This document shows positions 11,398 to 20,061 of a DNA stretch of 64,000 bases, piece after piece. The notes beneath the pieces are model-generated. The model had not been told where the DNA came from. It worked only from the letters and a program-made list of their open reading frames with translations, and ran no database searches. The first letter of the stretch is position 1. Each line of letters starts with the position of its first letter. The stretch is from Corynebacterium pygosceleis (GTDB lineage Bacteria; Actinomycetota; Actinomycetes; Mycobacteriales; Mycobacteriaceae), in the NCBI RefSeq assembly GCF_016595275.2, contig NZ_JAENIQ020000002.1, positions 1-64,000 of the forward strand, read 5' to 3'. A program made the position numbers and the translations under genes.

Positions 11398-12332
11398 CCG
11401 ACCCCCGCGCGCTCGCGGAAACCTGGCTCGACCATCTCGTGGTCGAGCGTGGGGTGTCCCCGAACACCGAATCGAACTACCGGCGTGACCTGCGACGCTA
11501 TCTCGACTGGCTCACCGCCTCCGGCCTGGAGGATCTCCGGGACGTGCGGGAAACCGACATCGAGCGCTATCTCATACACCTCCGGACAGCGGACCCCGAC
11601 ACCGGTCGTGGTGCCCTCGCGGCGTCGTCCGCCGCGCGGGCACTCGTCGTCGCACGTGGTCTCCACCGCTTCGGTGTCGCCGAGGGCGAACTGGAGATCG
11701 ACGTGTCCAGCCGGGTCCAGCCCCCCTCCACCGGTGAACGGCTGCCCGAGGCGCTGACCGTCGACGAGGTGTCCGCACTCCTCGAGGCTGTACCGTGCGG
11801 CGAGCACGCCACACCCGCCGATCTGAGGGACAGGGCTCTGCTGGAACTGCTGTACGGTACCGGCGCCCGTATCTCCGAGATCACGTCACTCCTCGTCGAC
11901 GACGCACCCCGCACCACCACGGACGGTTCGATGACGATGCTGGTGCTCACCGGCAAAGGCGATGTCCAGCGAATGGTTCCGGTGGGTGAGCCCGCGATAC
12001 GTGCGGTCGGGGACTGGCTGGTCCGGGGACGACCCGCACTGTCGAGGGGCCGCTCACACGCCCTGCTGCTCAACCGCCGGGGTGGCCCCCTCAGCCGTCA
12101 GAGCGCGTGGCGGATCATCCGGGACGCGGCGGAGCGTGCCGGGATACGTTCAAAAATCTCCCCGCACACCCTCCGGCACTCCTACGCCACCCACCTGCTC
12201 CAGGGTGGGGCGAACATCCGTGTGGTGCAGGAACTGCTGGGGCACGCGTCCGTCACGACGACACAGATCTACACGCACGTCACACCGGAGAATCTCCGGC
12301 AGGTGTGGGCGAGTGCGCATCCGCGCGCCTGA
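11394..12332 (+). CDS. xerD: Tyrosine recombinase XerD
   Basis: This 312-aa protein resolves chromosome dimers at dif together with XerC. The N-terminal SAM-like core-binding domain covers residues 1-95. The catalytic domain shows Arg in GTGARISE, Lys in LTGKGD, the [10 protein letters not shown] block and Tyr in TQIYTHV, so the full R-K-H-R-H-Y set is present. GTG at 11394 overlaps the preceding stop. It heads the chromosome-segregation block parA-scpA-scpB. Housekeeping context and length indicate XerD and not a mobile-element integrase. Confidence 0.95.
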   Translation: MTDPRALAETWLDHLVVERGVSPNTESNYRRDLRRYLDWLTASGLEDLRDVRETDIERYLIHLRTADPDTGRGALAASSAARALVVARGLHRFGVAEGELEIDVSSRVQPPSTGERLPEALTVDEVSALLEAVPCGEHATPADLRDRALLELLYGTGARISEITSLLVDDAPRTTTDGSMTMLVLTGKGDVQRMVPVGEPAIRAVGDWLVRGRPALSRGRSHALLLNRRGGPLSRQSAWRIIRDAAERAGIRSKISPHTLRHSYATHLLQGGANIRVVQELLGHASVTTTQIYTHVTPENLRQVWASAHPRA

Positions 12333-12543
12333 AGAAATATGTCAAGCCTTCATCCTTGCCTGTGGGCGAATGTGTGTGGTTTGCCGGTGTCTTCCGGCTA
12401 CCCGGCCCCGAGCATGTAATCTGGAACCACACCGGTGTGAGAGTGGAGGGGGCCGGCGACGGCGCGGTGTCGCCGGGGCCCCGGTCGATTGTCCGGCCGC
12501 ACGCGCAGAAGGCATACAGGGTACAGAGGACAAGGGAGAGAGA

Positions 12544-13422
12544 TTGACTGTGAGTGATTCGGCGTTGTTCGATTCACCGGGAGCTCAGGTGGGTCTGACC
12601 GGGCGGCCCCTCCGTGAGCCCGCTGAACCCGCGCCGCTCGACCGGCACGGCCCGGCGACGATCCTCTCCATGTGCAACCAGAAGGGAGGGGTGGGAAAAA
12701 CCACCTCCACCATCAACCTCGGGGCCTGTCTGGCGGAGGAGGGGAGGAAGGTTCTCCTCGTTGACCTCGACCCGCAGGGTGCGCTGTCCGCGGGGCTGGG
12801 TATCCCGCACGACGAACTCGACCTCACCGTGTACAACCTCATGGTCGACAACTCGACCTCGGTACTCAACGCCATCCACCGCACCAATGTCCCGGGGCTC
12901 GATCTCGTGCCCGCCAACATCGATCTCTCGGCCGCGGAGATCCAGCTCGTCAACGAGGTCGGTCGTGAACAGACGCTCGCACGGGCCCTCAGGCCCGTCA
13001 TGCGTGACTACGACTACATCATCATCGACTGTCAGCCGTCCCTCGGGCTGCTGACGGTCAACGCCCTCGCCTGCTCCCACGGCGTCATCATCCCCATGGA
13101 GTGCGCCTACTTCTCACTGCGTGGACTCGCGCTGCTCACCGACACCGTCGAGAAGGTGCGTGACCGGCTCAACTTCGACCTCGAGGTGGTCGGGATCCTG
13201 GTCACCATGTTCGACCGTCGTACGAGCCACGCCAGGGAAGTCATGTCGCGCGTCATCGAGGTGTTCGGTGACCGGGTCTTCGACACCGTGGTCACCCGAA
13301 CGGTCCGGTTCCCCGAGACCTCGGTCGCCGGTGAACCGATCATCACCTGGGCACCCAGTTCCCAGGGGGCGGCCCAGTACCGCAACCTCGCGCGTGAGGT
13401 CATCGAACGGACCACCGACTGA
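12544..13422 (+). CDS. parA: ParA-family chromosome partitioning ATPase
   Basis: This 292-aa ATPase has a deviant Walker A (KGGVGKTT) near residue 46, Walker A' LVDLDPQG and Walker B IIDCQPSLG. It lies next to scpA, not parB, so it is the second, scpAB-associated ParA-like protein of actinobacteria. An origin-partitioning role is therefore less certain. The start is TTG at 12544 after GGGAGAG, with GTG 12550 as an alternative. The longer frame from 11962 overlaps xerD and is rejected. TGTAATCT near 12413 may be its -10 region. Confidence 0.92.
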   Translation: MTVSDSALFDSPGAQVGLTGRPLREPAEPAPLDRHGPATILSMCNQKGGVGKTTSTINLGACLAEEGRKVLLVDLDPQGALSAGLGIPHDELDLTVYNLMVDNSTSVLNAIHRTNVPGLDLVPANIDLSAAEIQLVNEVGREQTLARALRPVMRDYDYIIIDCQPSLGLLTVNALACSHGVIIPMECAYFSLRGLALLTDTVEKVRDRLNFDLEVVGILVTMFDRRTSHAREVMSRVIEVFGDRVFDTVVTRTVRFPETSVAGEPIITWAPSSQGAAQYRNLAREVIERTTD

Positions 13423-13424
13423 CC

Positions 13425-14258
13425 GTGGGGCAACGGATCCACGCCACGTCGGCGACGCTGGGCGAACAGCCCGAGATCACCGGGTTCCAGGTTGCGCTGG
13501 CCAATTTCACCGGGCCGTTCGATCTGCTGCTCCAACTGATCGGGCAGAAGAAACTCGACATCACCGAGGTGAGCCTGTCCCGGGTGACGGACGAGTTCAT
13601 CGCCTACACGCGGGCTCTCGGCGAGACCGCCGAACTCGATGAGGTCACGGAGTTTCTGGTGGTCGCCGCGACACTGCTCGACCTGAAGACGGCACGCCTT
13701 CTTCCGCGTGGTGAAGTCGACAGCGAGGAGGATCTCGCGCTGCTCGAGTCGCGGGACCTGCTGTTCGCCAGACTGCTCCAGTACCGCGCGTACAAGCAGG
13801 TGGCGGAACTCTTCGCCACCTGGCAGAGGGGAGCACCACGTCGTTACGCCCGTGCGGTGGCCATGGAGGAACGTTTCGCGGATCTTCTTCCGCCCGTGGT
13901 TCTGGGGCATACGCCGGCAACCTTCGCCGAGCTCGCCGCCGGGGTCTTTCGCCCGAAGGCCCCGGAGCTCGTCGGGACGGATCACATCCACAGGGTCGCC
14001 GTGTCCGTGCCGGAGCAGGCCGGGAGGATCCTGGACACCCTGCGGATCGCCGGGGTCGACCACTGGCTGACCTTCGCGGCGCTCACCCGTGACTGCACCA
14101 TCTCCATGGAGGTCGTCGGACGGTTCCTCGCGCTGTTGGAGTTGTACAAGGCCCAGGCCATCGGCGTCGAGCAGGAGGAATCGCTGGGGGAACTGCGCAT
14201 CGCTTGGACCGGTGTCGACGTGGATCCCCGGGTGGTGGCCGCCGGAAACTGGGAGTAG
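13425..14258 (+). CDS. scpA: Segregation and condensation protein A
   Basis: This 277-aa kleisin links SMC heads with ScpB in the bacterial condensin complex. The N-terminal helix with GPFDLLLQLI and KKLDITEV-type sequence binds the SMC neck. The C-terminal winged-helix region ends at about residue 270. The GTG start at 13425 is only 2 nt after the parA stop, so the genes are probably cotranslated. The partner scpB lies 1.2 kb downstream, separated by a mini-ORF, a terminator and a rhodanese gene. Confidence 0.94.
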   Translation: MGQRIHATSATLGEQPEITGFQVALANFTGPFDLLLQLIGQKKLDITEVSLSRVTDEFIAYTRALGETAELDEVTEFLVVAATLLDLKTARLLPRGEVDSEEDLALLESRDLLFARLLQYRAYKQVAELFATWQRGAPRRYARAVAMEERFADLLPPVVLGHTPATFAELAAGVFRPKAPELVGTDHIHRVAVSVPEQAGRILDTLRIAGVDHWLTFAALTRDCTISMEVVGRFLALLELYKAQAIGVEQEESLGELRIAWTGVDVDPRVVAAGNWE

Positions 14259-14444
14259 GTGCGCACGGCGGCTCCGGTACGGCGACTTCGCCGCCCCGCT
14301 CTCGCGCCCGCGCCTGACGTGTACTACCGGAACTGCGACGCGGTTCGCGCGGCAGGCAAGGCACCTCTCCGGCGTGGGGAGCCCGGATACCGTCCCGGGC
14401 TGGACCGGGACCGTCACGGCGTCGCCTGTGAGCGGCGCCGCTGA
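14259..14444 (+). CDS. Mini-ORF with Excalibur calcium-binding motif
   Basis: This 61-codon ORF starts with GTG immediately after the scpA stop codon, with no intervening base. Residues about 20-58 match the Excalibur domain: YYRNCDAVRAAG, a GEPGYRPGLD turn, then the loop DRDRHGVACE. The two Cys are those expected to form the disulfide. The third Asp of the usual DxDxDG loop is His here. Excalibur domains normally sit at the C-terminus of secreted or membrane proteins, but the 19 residues before it are Arg/Pro/Ala-rich with no signal peptide. It may be a remnant of a larger gene or a genuinely short protein. The domain call is strong; expression is unknown. Confidence 0.55.
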   Translation: MRTAAPVRRLRRPALAPAPDVYYRNCDAVRAAGKAPLRRGEPGYRPGLDRDRHGVACERRR

Positions 14445-14531
14445 TCTGATCGGTGCCCCGGTTCGTCGGTCCGTCTGTACGTCCCGATCCCCGCGTCGTT
14501 GGTGCGGCGAACCGGCGTAGTGTCAGGTGAA

Positions 14532-14562
14532 GCCCCCGTGAGTAGCCCCTTGCGGGGGTTTT
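14532..14562 (+). terminator. Rho-independent terminator after scpA/mini-ORF
   Basis: A GC stem (CCCCCG at 14533-14538 with CGGGGG at 14553-14558) is followed by TTTT at 14559-14562. It ends the parA-scpA transcript before the independently promoted rhodanese gene. Confidence 0.7.
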
Positions 14563-14593
14563 CCGTGATGTTTCGTTCACGTATCCTTCATCT

Positions 14594-15424
14594 ATGTCCT
14601 CTGTCACAGTTCCCGGTTCCGTCGTATCAGTTGGCTGGTTGTCCGACCGGTTGTCCTCCGGGGACGCCGATCTGGTCGTCCTGTGCGCGTCGATGGGTGA
14701 TCCGGCGAAGAGTGCGGAGGGGATACCTGGTGCTTTTCTGGCGGATCTCGAGGGGGATTTCTCCGATCCCGATTCTCCGCTGCCGCACACCGTGCCCACG
14801 GACGTCCGTGGGGTGTTCGAGGCCCGGGGGATCTCGGACGGTACCGCCGTCGTGGTCTATGACCGTTTCGGTGTGCTGTGCGCCCCGCGTGTGTGGTGGC
14901 TCGCGAAGGTCGCCGGTCTGGACAACGTCGCGGTGCTGGACGGCGGTTTGCCCGCCTGGGTCGGGGCCGACCACCGGGTCGAGCCGCTCGCCGTCCCGGC
15001 GGAACGCGGAGTGATCGCGGCGGAACCGCGTCCCGATCTTCTCGTCGGTGTCTCCGGTGTCTCCCGGGCGTTGGCGCGGAGTGCGTGGGAGGTCGTCGAC
15101 GCCCGGAGTGCGGGACGTTTCATCGGTGTGGAACCTGAACCCCGTCCGGGACTGAAGGCGGGACACATTCCCGGAAGCGTGAACATTCCCTTCACCAGGG
15201 TCCTGGACGCGAACGGACACCTGCGGGACCCGGGGGAGCTGGCGGAGTTGTTCCGGAGCGTGGTGGGGGACGCCCGTCGGATGACCTTCACCTGCGGATC
15301 CGGGGTCACCGCGTGCGTGGACGCCCTGGCCGCGGAACGTGCGGGATACACGGACCTCACCGTGTATGACGGCTCCTGGTCCGAGTGGGGGAACCCCCGG
15401 GCGTGCCAACCGGTGGGCCCCTGA
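14594..15424 (+). CDS. sseA2: Rhodanese-type sulfurtransferase
   Basis: This 276-aa protein has two tandem rhodanese domains, as in thiosulfate or 3-mercaptopyruvate sulfurtransferases. The active-site loop in the C-terminal domain is FTCGSGVTAC near residue 236; the first Cys would carry the persulfide. The ATG at 14594 lies 6 nt after TATCCT (14582-14587), indicating a leaderless message. As I recall, C. glutamicum has the same gene (sseA2) beside scpB. The sulfur donor and acceptor are not evident from the sequence. Confidence 0.9.
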   Translation: MSSVTVPGSVVSVGWLSDRLSSGDADLVVLCASMGDPAKSAEGIPGAFLADLEGDFSDPDSPLPHTVPTDVRGVFEARGISDGTAVVVYDRFGVLCAPRVWWLAKVAGLDNVAVLDGGLPAWVGADHRVEPLAVPAERGVIAAEPRPDLLVGVSGVSRALARSAWEVVDARSAGRFIGVEPEPRPGLKAGHIPGSVNIPFTRVLDANGHLRDPGELAELFRSVVGDARRMTFTCGSGVTACVDALAAERAGYTDLTVYDGSWSEWGNPRACQPVGP

Positions 15425-15454
15425 GCGGATTCACACCCCGGTAGAGTGTCCCGG

Positions 15455-16024
15455 GTGAGTGAAACAGGATTCCACAAGCCCGCACCGGTCACCGCACTAC
15501 GGTCCCAGATCGAGTCCATTCTGCTCGTCGTCGACACCCCCGTCGCCGTGGAAACCCTGGCCACCGTGCTGGGGGCCGAGGTCGATCTGGTGACCCGGGT
15601 CCTGGAGGAGATCCGGGGGGAGTTCGACGCCCGGGGAAACGGCTTCGATCTCCGGGCCGGTGCGGAGGGATGGCGGTTGTACACCCGTCCCGAGAACGCC
15701 GGAGTCGTCGAGAAGCTGATCCTCGACGGCAGTCAGTCCCGGTTGAGCCGTGCGGCCCTCGAGACGCTCGCCGTCGTCGCCTACCGTCAACCGGTGACCC
15801 GCGCGCAGGTCTCGGCTGTCCGGGGAGTGAACGTCGACGGAGTGATGCGGACGCTGCAGCTCCGGGGTCTCATCCGTGAGGCGGAGACCGATCAGGCCAC
15901 GGGGGCGCACAGGTACGTCACCACCGAACTTCTGCTCGAGCTTCTCGGTATAGACAGCCTCGAGCGGTTGCCGGATCTCGCACCCCTGCTTCCCGACGTC
16001 GACTCCATCGACGAGGACTACTGA
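15455..16024 (+). CDS. scpB: Segregation and condensation protein B
   Basis: This 189-aa protein has the two winged-helix domains of ScpB, including the conserved RAALETLAVVAYRQPVTRA block near residue 96 and RGVNVDGV further on. It dimerises and binds ScpA in the SMC complex. I chose GTG 15455 over GTG 15446 because TAGAGT at 15442-15447 overlaps the upstream codon and lies 7 nt before 15455. The stop overlaps the convergent lipoprotein gene by 7 bp. In other corynebacteria, as I recall, rluB follows directly. Here about 8 kb intervenes. Confidence 0.94.
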   Translation: MSETGFHKPAPVTALRSQIESILLVVDTPVAVETLATVLGAEVDLVTRVLEEIRGEFDARGNGFDLRAGAEGWRLYTRPENAGVVEKLILDGSQSRLSRAALETLAVVAYRQPVTRAQVSAVRGVNVDGVMRTLQLRGLIREAETDQATGAHRYVTTELLLELLGIDSLERLPDLAPLLPDVDSIDEDY

Positions 16025-16503
16025 GCGGCGGAGTCGGAGCCGGCCCCCTCGGGACCGGCCGGTGTCAGCGACACCAGGGTGAAGGTGCCGTCACGATCCT
16101 CGAAAGTGGCCCTGGTGTCGCCCGGATAGAGGCCCAGCTCCACCGTCCCGGCGCACAGATCGACCTTTGAACGGGCGAAGCGCTTGATGATCGTCCGTCC
16201 GGAAGGCTTCACGATGCCGAGTGCGTTGGAATCCTCCAGCAGTCCGGTTTCCGGGATGTCCTTGTGCGGACCGTCCCCGAGTACCTCATCCACGGCCGCC
16301 CTGGACTGGTACGGGCAGATCACCGCCATCCCGGTGGCCTCCGAGTCGTAGAGTGTCGCGGGTGCGACATCGTGGGGGCGGGTGTCCAGGATCTTGAGGA
16401 GCGGATCCCTGCCGAAGTCACAGGCACTGACGCCCACCGCCGCGGCGAGAAGCGTGATCACGAGGAACTCCGGGGTGGAGCGGATGAACGGGTGACATGA
16501 CAC
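16018..16503 (-). CDS. Putative small lipoprotein
   Basis: This 161-aa protein starts at GTG with AGGAGG 5 nt upstream. A hydrophobic segment at about residues 13-26 ends in the lipobox VSAC, so the Cys near residue 28 is probably lipidated and the protein anchored outside the membrane. The mature part has two further Cys, in VICPY and VDLCAG, perhaps a disulfide, and a small beta-rich appearance. I recognise no family. It overlaps the end of scpB tail-to-tail and begins the accessory-looking block. Confidence 0.75.
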   Translation of the reverse strand: MSCHPFIRSTPEFLVITLLAAAVGVSACDFGRDPLLKILDTRPHDVAPATLYDSEATGMAVICPYQSRAAVDEVLGDGPHKDIPETGLLEDSNALGIVKPSGRTIIKRFARSKVDLCAGTVELGLYPGDTRATFEDRDGTFTLVSLTPAGPEGAGSDSAAQ

Positions 16504-16624
16504 GGGGCCTCCTAGTGGGAATGACCGCTCCACCTCTGTCGCGGGGTCGGGCGTTCCACACCATTATCCCCCTTCCTGTCCGGGGAGGCTGGGAATTGCC
16601 GGGAATCACCGGAACCGGGGACCG

Positions 16625-18115
16625 TCAGCCTGCTGTGGTCTCCGTCTGCGCCAGTCGGTTGATCCGCCGGACCATGCCGAGCACCACCGCACCGACGGTG
16701 ATGACCGTCAGTCCGCATGCGGTGAAGTAGATCCGCTCGGACGTGGCGTCCTCCGGGTTGTAGAGCCTGGAGACGACTCCTGCGGCGGCGGTGCCCGCCG
16801 CCATGGTGAGGAAGTAGAGCGCGGAGAACCGGGTGCCGTAGCTCGCCGGTGCGAGAGCGGTCGTGGTGGACATGCCGACCGGGCCGACGAGCAGTTCCCC
16901 GCACGTGATGACCAGCACCGCGGTGGCGAGAGCGAGGAACGGGGTGCTAGAGGGGCCACCGCCGGCGAAGGGGAGGAGCACGAGGAGACCGCACCCGGAG
17001 ATGATGACACCGACAGCCATCTTCGTCGCCGAGCCGACACGGTCACCGAGCGCGGTCCAGAGTAGTGCCGCCGGGCCGGAGAGGATCAGGATGAAGGCGG
17101 GGTTGAGCGACTGGGTCCAGGACGCGGGGACCTCGCGGACGGCGCCGAAGATGTCGACTGTCCTGTCGAGCCGGAGATCCGAGTACACCGCGAACACCCC
17201 GTACGTCTGGTTCAGGACCGCCCAGAACGCGGTCGAGGCGAGGAACACCGGTATGAACGCGACGACCTTTCTCCGTTCGACGTCACCGAGGGATCTGTCG
17301 CGGAGCATGCGGGTGAACAGGAGTGCGGCTGAACCGAGTGTGACCGCGAGGAGGATGTCGGCGGCCGACCCCGTGTTCAGTGTCCCGGTCACCACGGCGA
17401 GGAGAATCAGCAGAGAAGCTGAGGCCAGAATGGCCGCCAAACGGGGTAGCGCGGTGCGCGGAAGGGGGTCGGTCGGGGCGGACGCGATGGACCGTGACCG
17501 GGTCAGCAGATAGTTCCCCAGGCCGATGAGCATGAGGACCGCCGCTGCCCCGAACCCGTAGTGGAAGCCCCGGGTGGTCTGGAACCAGCCTGTGAGGATC
17601 GGGCCGAGAAGTGCACCGATGTTGATGCCGAGATAGAAGATCTGGAATCCAGCGTCCCGTTTCCCCTCGTCATCCGCGAACGCCGTACCGAGAACGGTGA
17701 TCGCGGATGCCTTGAGAGCCCCGGAACCGACGGCGACGGCGAGCAGTCCCGCGGTGACGCCGGGGACGCCGGGCACCAGTGCGAGGGCGAGGTGTCCCAC
17801 CACGAGGGTCAGTGCGCCACCGAGCAGTGTCTTCTCGGCTCCCGCGAGGCGGTCGGCGACCCACCCGCCGGCGAGCGTGCACAGATAGACGAGGGAACCG
17901 TAGGCGCCCATGAGCGCGGTGGCCTCGGCCCGGTCCAGGCCCAGGCCGCCGTCGGTCGCCGAGTGGTAGAGGTAGTACAGCATGATGGCCTGCATGCCGT
18001 AGAAGGAGAACCGTTCCCACATCTCCACCCCGGCGACGGAGAACAGTATCCGGTTGTGGGTCGGGGCGGGGGGAACTCCCGGAGGCGTTATTGAACGCTG
18101 TTCAAAAGTGGTCAT
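16625..18115 (-). CDS. POT-family proton-coupled transporter (peptide or related substrate)
   Basis: This 496-aa integral membrane protein of the POT/PTR2 family has about 12-14 transmembrane helices. Family signatures include GVEMWERFSFYGMQA in helix 1 (the ExxER-type region) and a later FYLGINIGALLGP. POT proteins import di/tripeptides or other small substrates with protons. The start at 18115 lies 5 nt after TAATCC (leaderless). A perfect TGAAC-N3-GTTCA palindrome lies at codons 4-8, the same operator as at bioA 4 kb away. I infer biotin-responsive repression and possibly uptake of biotin, a precursor or a biotinyl peptide. The substrate inference is not proven by sequence. Confidence 0.88.
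   Translation of the reverse strand: MTTFEQRSITPPGVPPAPTHNRILFSVAGVEMWERFSFYGMQAIMLYYLYHSATDGGLGLDRAEATALMGAYGSLVYLCTLAGGWVADRLAGAEKTLLGGALTLVVGHLALALVPGVPGVTAGLLAVAVGSGALKASAITVLGTAFADDEGKRDAGFQIFYLGINIGALLGPILTGWFQTTRGFHYGFGAAAVLMLIGLGNYLLTRSRSIASAPTDPLPRTALPRLAAILASASLLILLAVVTGTLNTGSAADILLAVTLGSAALLFTRMLRDRSLGDVERRKVVAFIPVFLASTAFWAVLNQTYGVFAVYSDLRLDRTVDIFGAVREVPASWTQSLNPAFILILSGPAALLWTALGDRVGSATKMAVGVIISGCGLLVLLPFAGGGPSSTPFLALATAVLVITCGELLVGPVGMSTTTALAPASYGTRFSALYFLTMAAGTAAAGVVSRLYNPEDATSERIYFTACGLTVITVGAVVLGMVRRINRLAQTETTAG
18092..18104. promoter_or_regulatory. BioQ-like operator at the POT transporter start
   Basis: TGAAC-GCT-GTTCA is a perfect 13-bp palindrome, with a further T/A pair outside. 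It lies 11-23 bp downstream of the transporter's ATG, where a bound repressor would block a leaderless promoter. It has the same arms and spacing as the site at bioA. BioQ, the TetR-type biotin regulator of C. glutamicum, recognises a TGAAC-N3-GTTAC-like motif (recalled). Confidence 0.6.
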
Positions 18116-18333
18116 GGAAAGGATTATCAGTTGATGCGGACGTTCCGGCAAACACGTCGACACCGATCGGATACCCCCGTCGCAGAGGAAGAAGCGAGCG
18201 GGACCCGACTTCGCGACGGGGGCGCGGGGATCGCGGGTTCCGGCGCCGGTCGTGGTGATGTGACGGAGAGGTGAGCCGCGCCTTAGTCTGAAGCGGTGGA
18301 CACGATGTTTCCGGGCCCGGCCGAGGAGAACCC

Positions 18334-20061
18334 ATGACGACGGAACGAGGACTGCCCCGTTGCGAGACCGGCAGGCACCGGGCCGAATCACCGGCCGCAC
18401 CCCGTGTCGACGCGGAAACGACCCCGGGGCGGCTGCTCTGGCGGTCGATGACCGCGCATCCACGGCTGATGCTTCCGGCGCTCCTGCTCTCCGCCACGCA
18501 CCAGATCGGCGAGATGGCGGTCCCCGTCATCGTCGGTCTGGCCATCGACCACGGGATCGCCGCCGGTGACGGGCGCACCTTCACCATTCTGCTCGCACTG
18601 CTGGCGCTGGATTTCCTCGTTCTCTCCACCGCGTACAGATACGCCTCCCGCCTCGGCTGGATCTCCATGAACTACGTCGAGCACGGCCTCCGCATGAGAC
18701 TCATCGACCGCATGCTCGATCCCCGGGGGCTGGGGGGACAGCGCAGGCTCCCCGGTGAACTCCTCGCCATCGCCTCCACCGACGCCAGGCAGGTCGCCAT
18801 GAGCACACAGGCGCTCCTCTACCCGGTCGGGCAGGCCGTCGGTCTCCTCTTCGGTGCCGTGATCCTGCTACGCATCCACTGGCCACTCGGCGTTGCGACG
18901 ATCCTCGGGGCATTCGTCGTCCTCGTCGTCGCGGAGAAGGTCGGTGGCCCACTGGCGGGCCGGTTCCGGCTCCAGCAGCAGGCGGCGGCCGACGCCGCCG
19001 GGACGGCCGCCGACATGATGCAGGGGGTGCAGGTCATCAAGGGGCTCGGCGCGGACCGTGCCGCCGAACTGCGTTACCGGGACCTGTCGCAGCGGGCACT
19101 GGGGGCGACGCTGCGTTCGGTGCGCTCCAACGCAGTTCTGACGGGGTCGATGAGAATCACCGGTGGACTGCTCGTCGCGTCGATCGCCGTCGCGGGTGCC
19201 CTGCTCGCGGTCACCGGAGGGATCAGTCTCGGACAGATGATCACGGTCATCGGTCTCGCCCAACTGGTCACCGAACCCCTGAACTTCATCGGGGACTTCG
19301 GTGCCGTCCTCTGGGCCACCGGGAAAGGGAGCGCCGCCCGGGTCCTGGGGATACTCCAGGCGCCCCGGGTCTTCGACGACGGCCGAACCACCGCTCCGCC
19401 GTGGGACGGGGTGCCGCCACTGTCGCTGGACATCACCTTCGGCGACCGGCCCGTGACCGTGGCGCCCGGCGCGCTGACCGTCCTCGACCTACCCGCCACC
19501 GAGGTCGTCCGTCTGACCGACGCGCTCGCGATGACGGTACCGGCGGAACCGGGGACCGTCAGCGTCGGGGGAGTCGATCTCGCGGGACTGGACCCGGAGC
19601 ACGTCCGCGCACGGATCCTCGTCGCACCGCACCGCGCGCAGGTCTTCGGCGGAACCGTCGCCGACAACATCGCGGAGGGCCACACCCCCGTGCCCCCGGA
19701 GGGGGAGCACGCCGCCGGGATCAGCGTCGAGACAGCCGCACTGGCTGCCGGACTCGACGACATCATCACCTCCCCGGACGGACTCGGCACGGCGACCGGA
19801 GATTCCGGTGACAGACTCTCGGGTGGGCAACGCCAACGGGTCGCTCTGGCCCGGGCGCTGGTGGCGGACCCGGAGGTCCTCGTGCTGGATCACCCGACCA
19901 CCGCAGTCGACTCGGTCACCGAGGCCCGCATCGTCGAACGCACGCGTCTCCTCCGGCGGGGCCGCACGACCCTCGTCCTCACCGCATCCCCGGCCTGGCG
20001 CGCCGCCGCCGACAGCGTCACCGTCCCGTTCACCGCGACAGGGGAGCCGGTGACCCCGTGA
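18334..20061 (+). CDS. ABC exporter half-transporter, degenerate nucleotide-binding site
   Basis: This 575-aa protein has a six-helix ABC type-1 membrane domain (about residues 35-320) and a C-terminal ATPase domain. The signature LSGGQRQR is intact. Walker A, however, is absent: the expected GxxGxGKS is DLPATEVVR. The catalytic Glu after Walker B is His (LVLDHPT) and the H-loop His is missing (LTASPAW). It must therefore rely on the partner encoded immediately downstream, whose start overlaps its stop (GTGA). TAGTCT at 18284-18289 may be the -10 box, and GAGGAG precedes the ATG. The exported substrate is unknown. Confidence 0.9.
   Translation: MTTERGLPRCETGRHRAESPAAPRVDAETTPGRLLWRSMTAHPRLMLPALLLSATHQIGEMAVPVIVGLAIDHGIAAGDGRTFTILLALLALDFLVLSTAYRYASRLGWISMNYVEHGLRMRLIDRMLDPRGLGGQRRLPGELLAIASTDARQVAMSTQALLYPVGQAVGLLFGAVILLRIHWPLGVATILGAFVVLVVAEKVGGPLAGRFRLQQQAAADAAGTAADMMQGVQVIKGLGADRAAELRYRDLSQRALGATLRSVRSNAVLTGSMRITGGLLVASIAVAGALLAVTGGISLGQMITVIGLAQLVTEPLNFIGDFGAVLWATGKGSAARVLGILQAPRVFDDGRTTAPPWDGVPPLSLDITFGDRPVTVAPGALTVLDLPATEVVRLTDALAMTVPAEPGTVSVGGVDLAGLDPEHVRARILVAPHRAQVFGGTVADNIAEGHTPVPPEGEHAAGISVETAALAAGLDDIITSPDGLGTATGDSGDRLSGGQRQRVALARALVADPEVLVLDHPTTAVDSVTEARIVERTRLLRRGRTTLVLTASPAWRAAADSVTVPFTATGEPVTP

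Noticed and set aside
11394..12332. Tyrosine recombinase as a sign of a mobile element
   Set aside because: Its position between pyrG/nudix and parA/scpA and its full-length XerD features indicate the housekeeping dimer-resolution enzyme. No attachment repeats were seen.
14089..14520. 143-aa frame overlapping the scpA end and the Excalibur ORF
   Set aside because: Its peptide is Ser/Arg/Pro-rich shadow sequence. The Excalibur motif is in a different frame.
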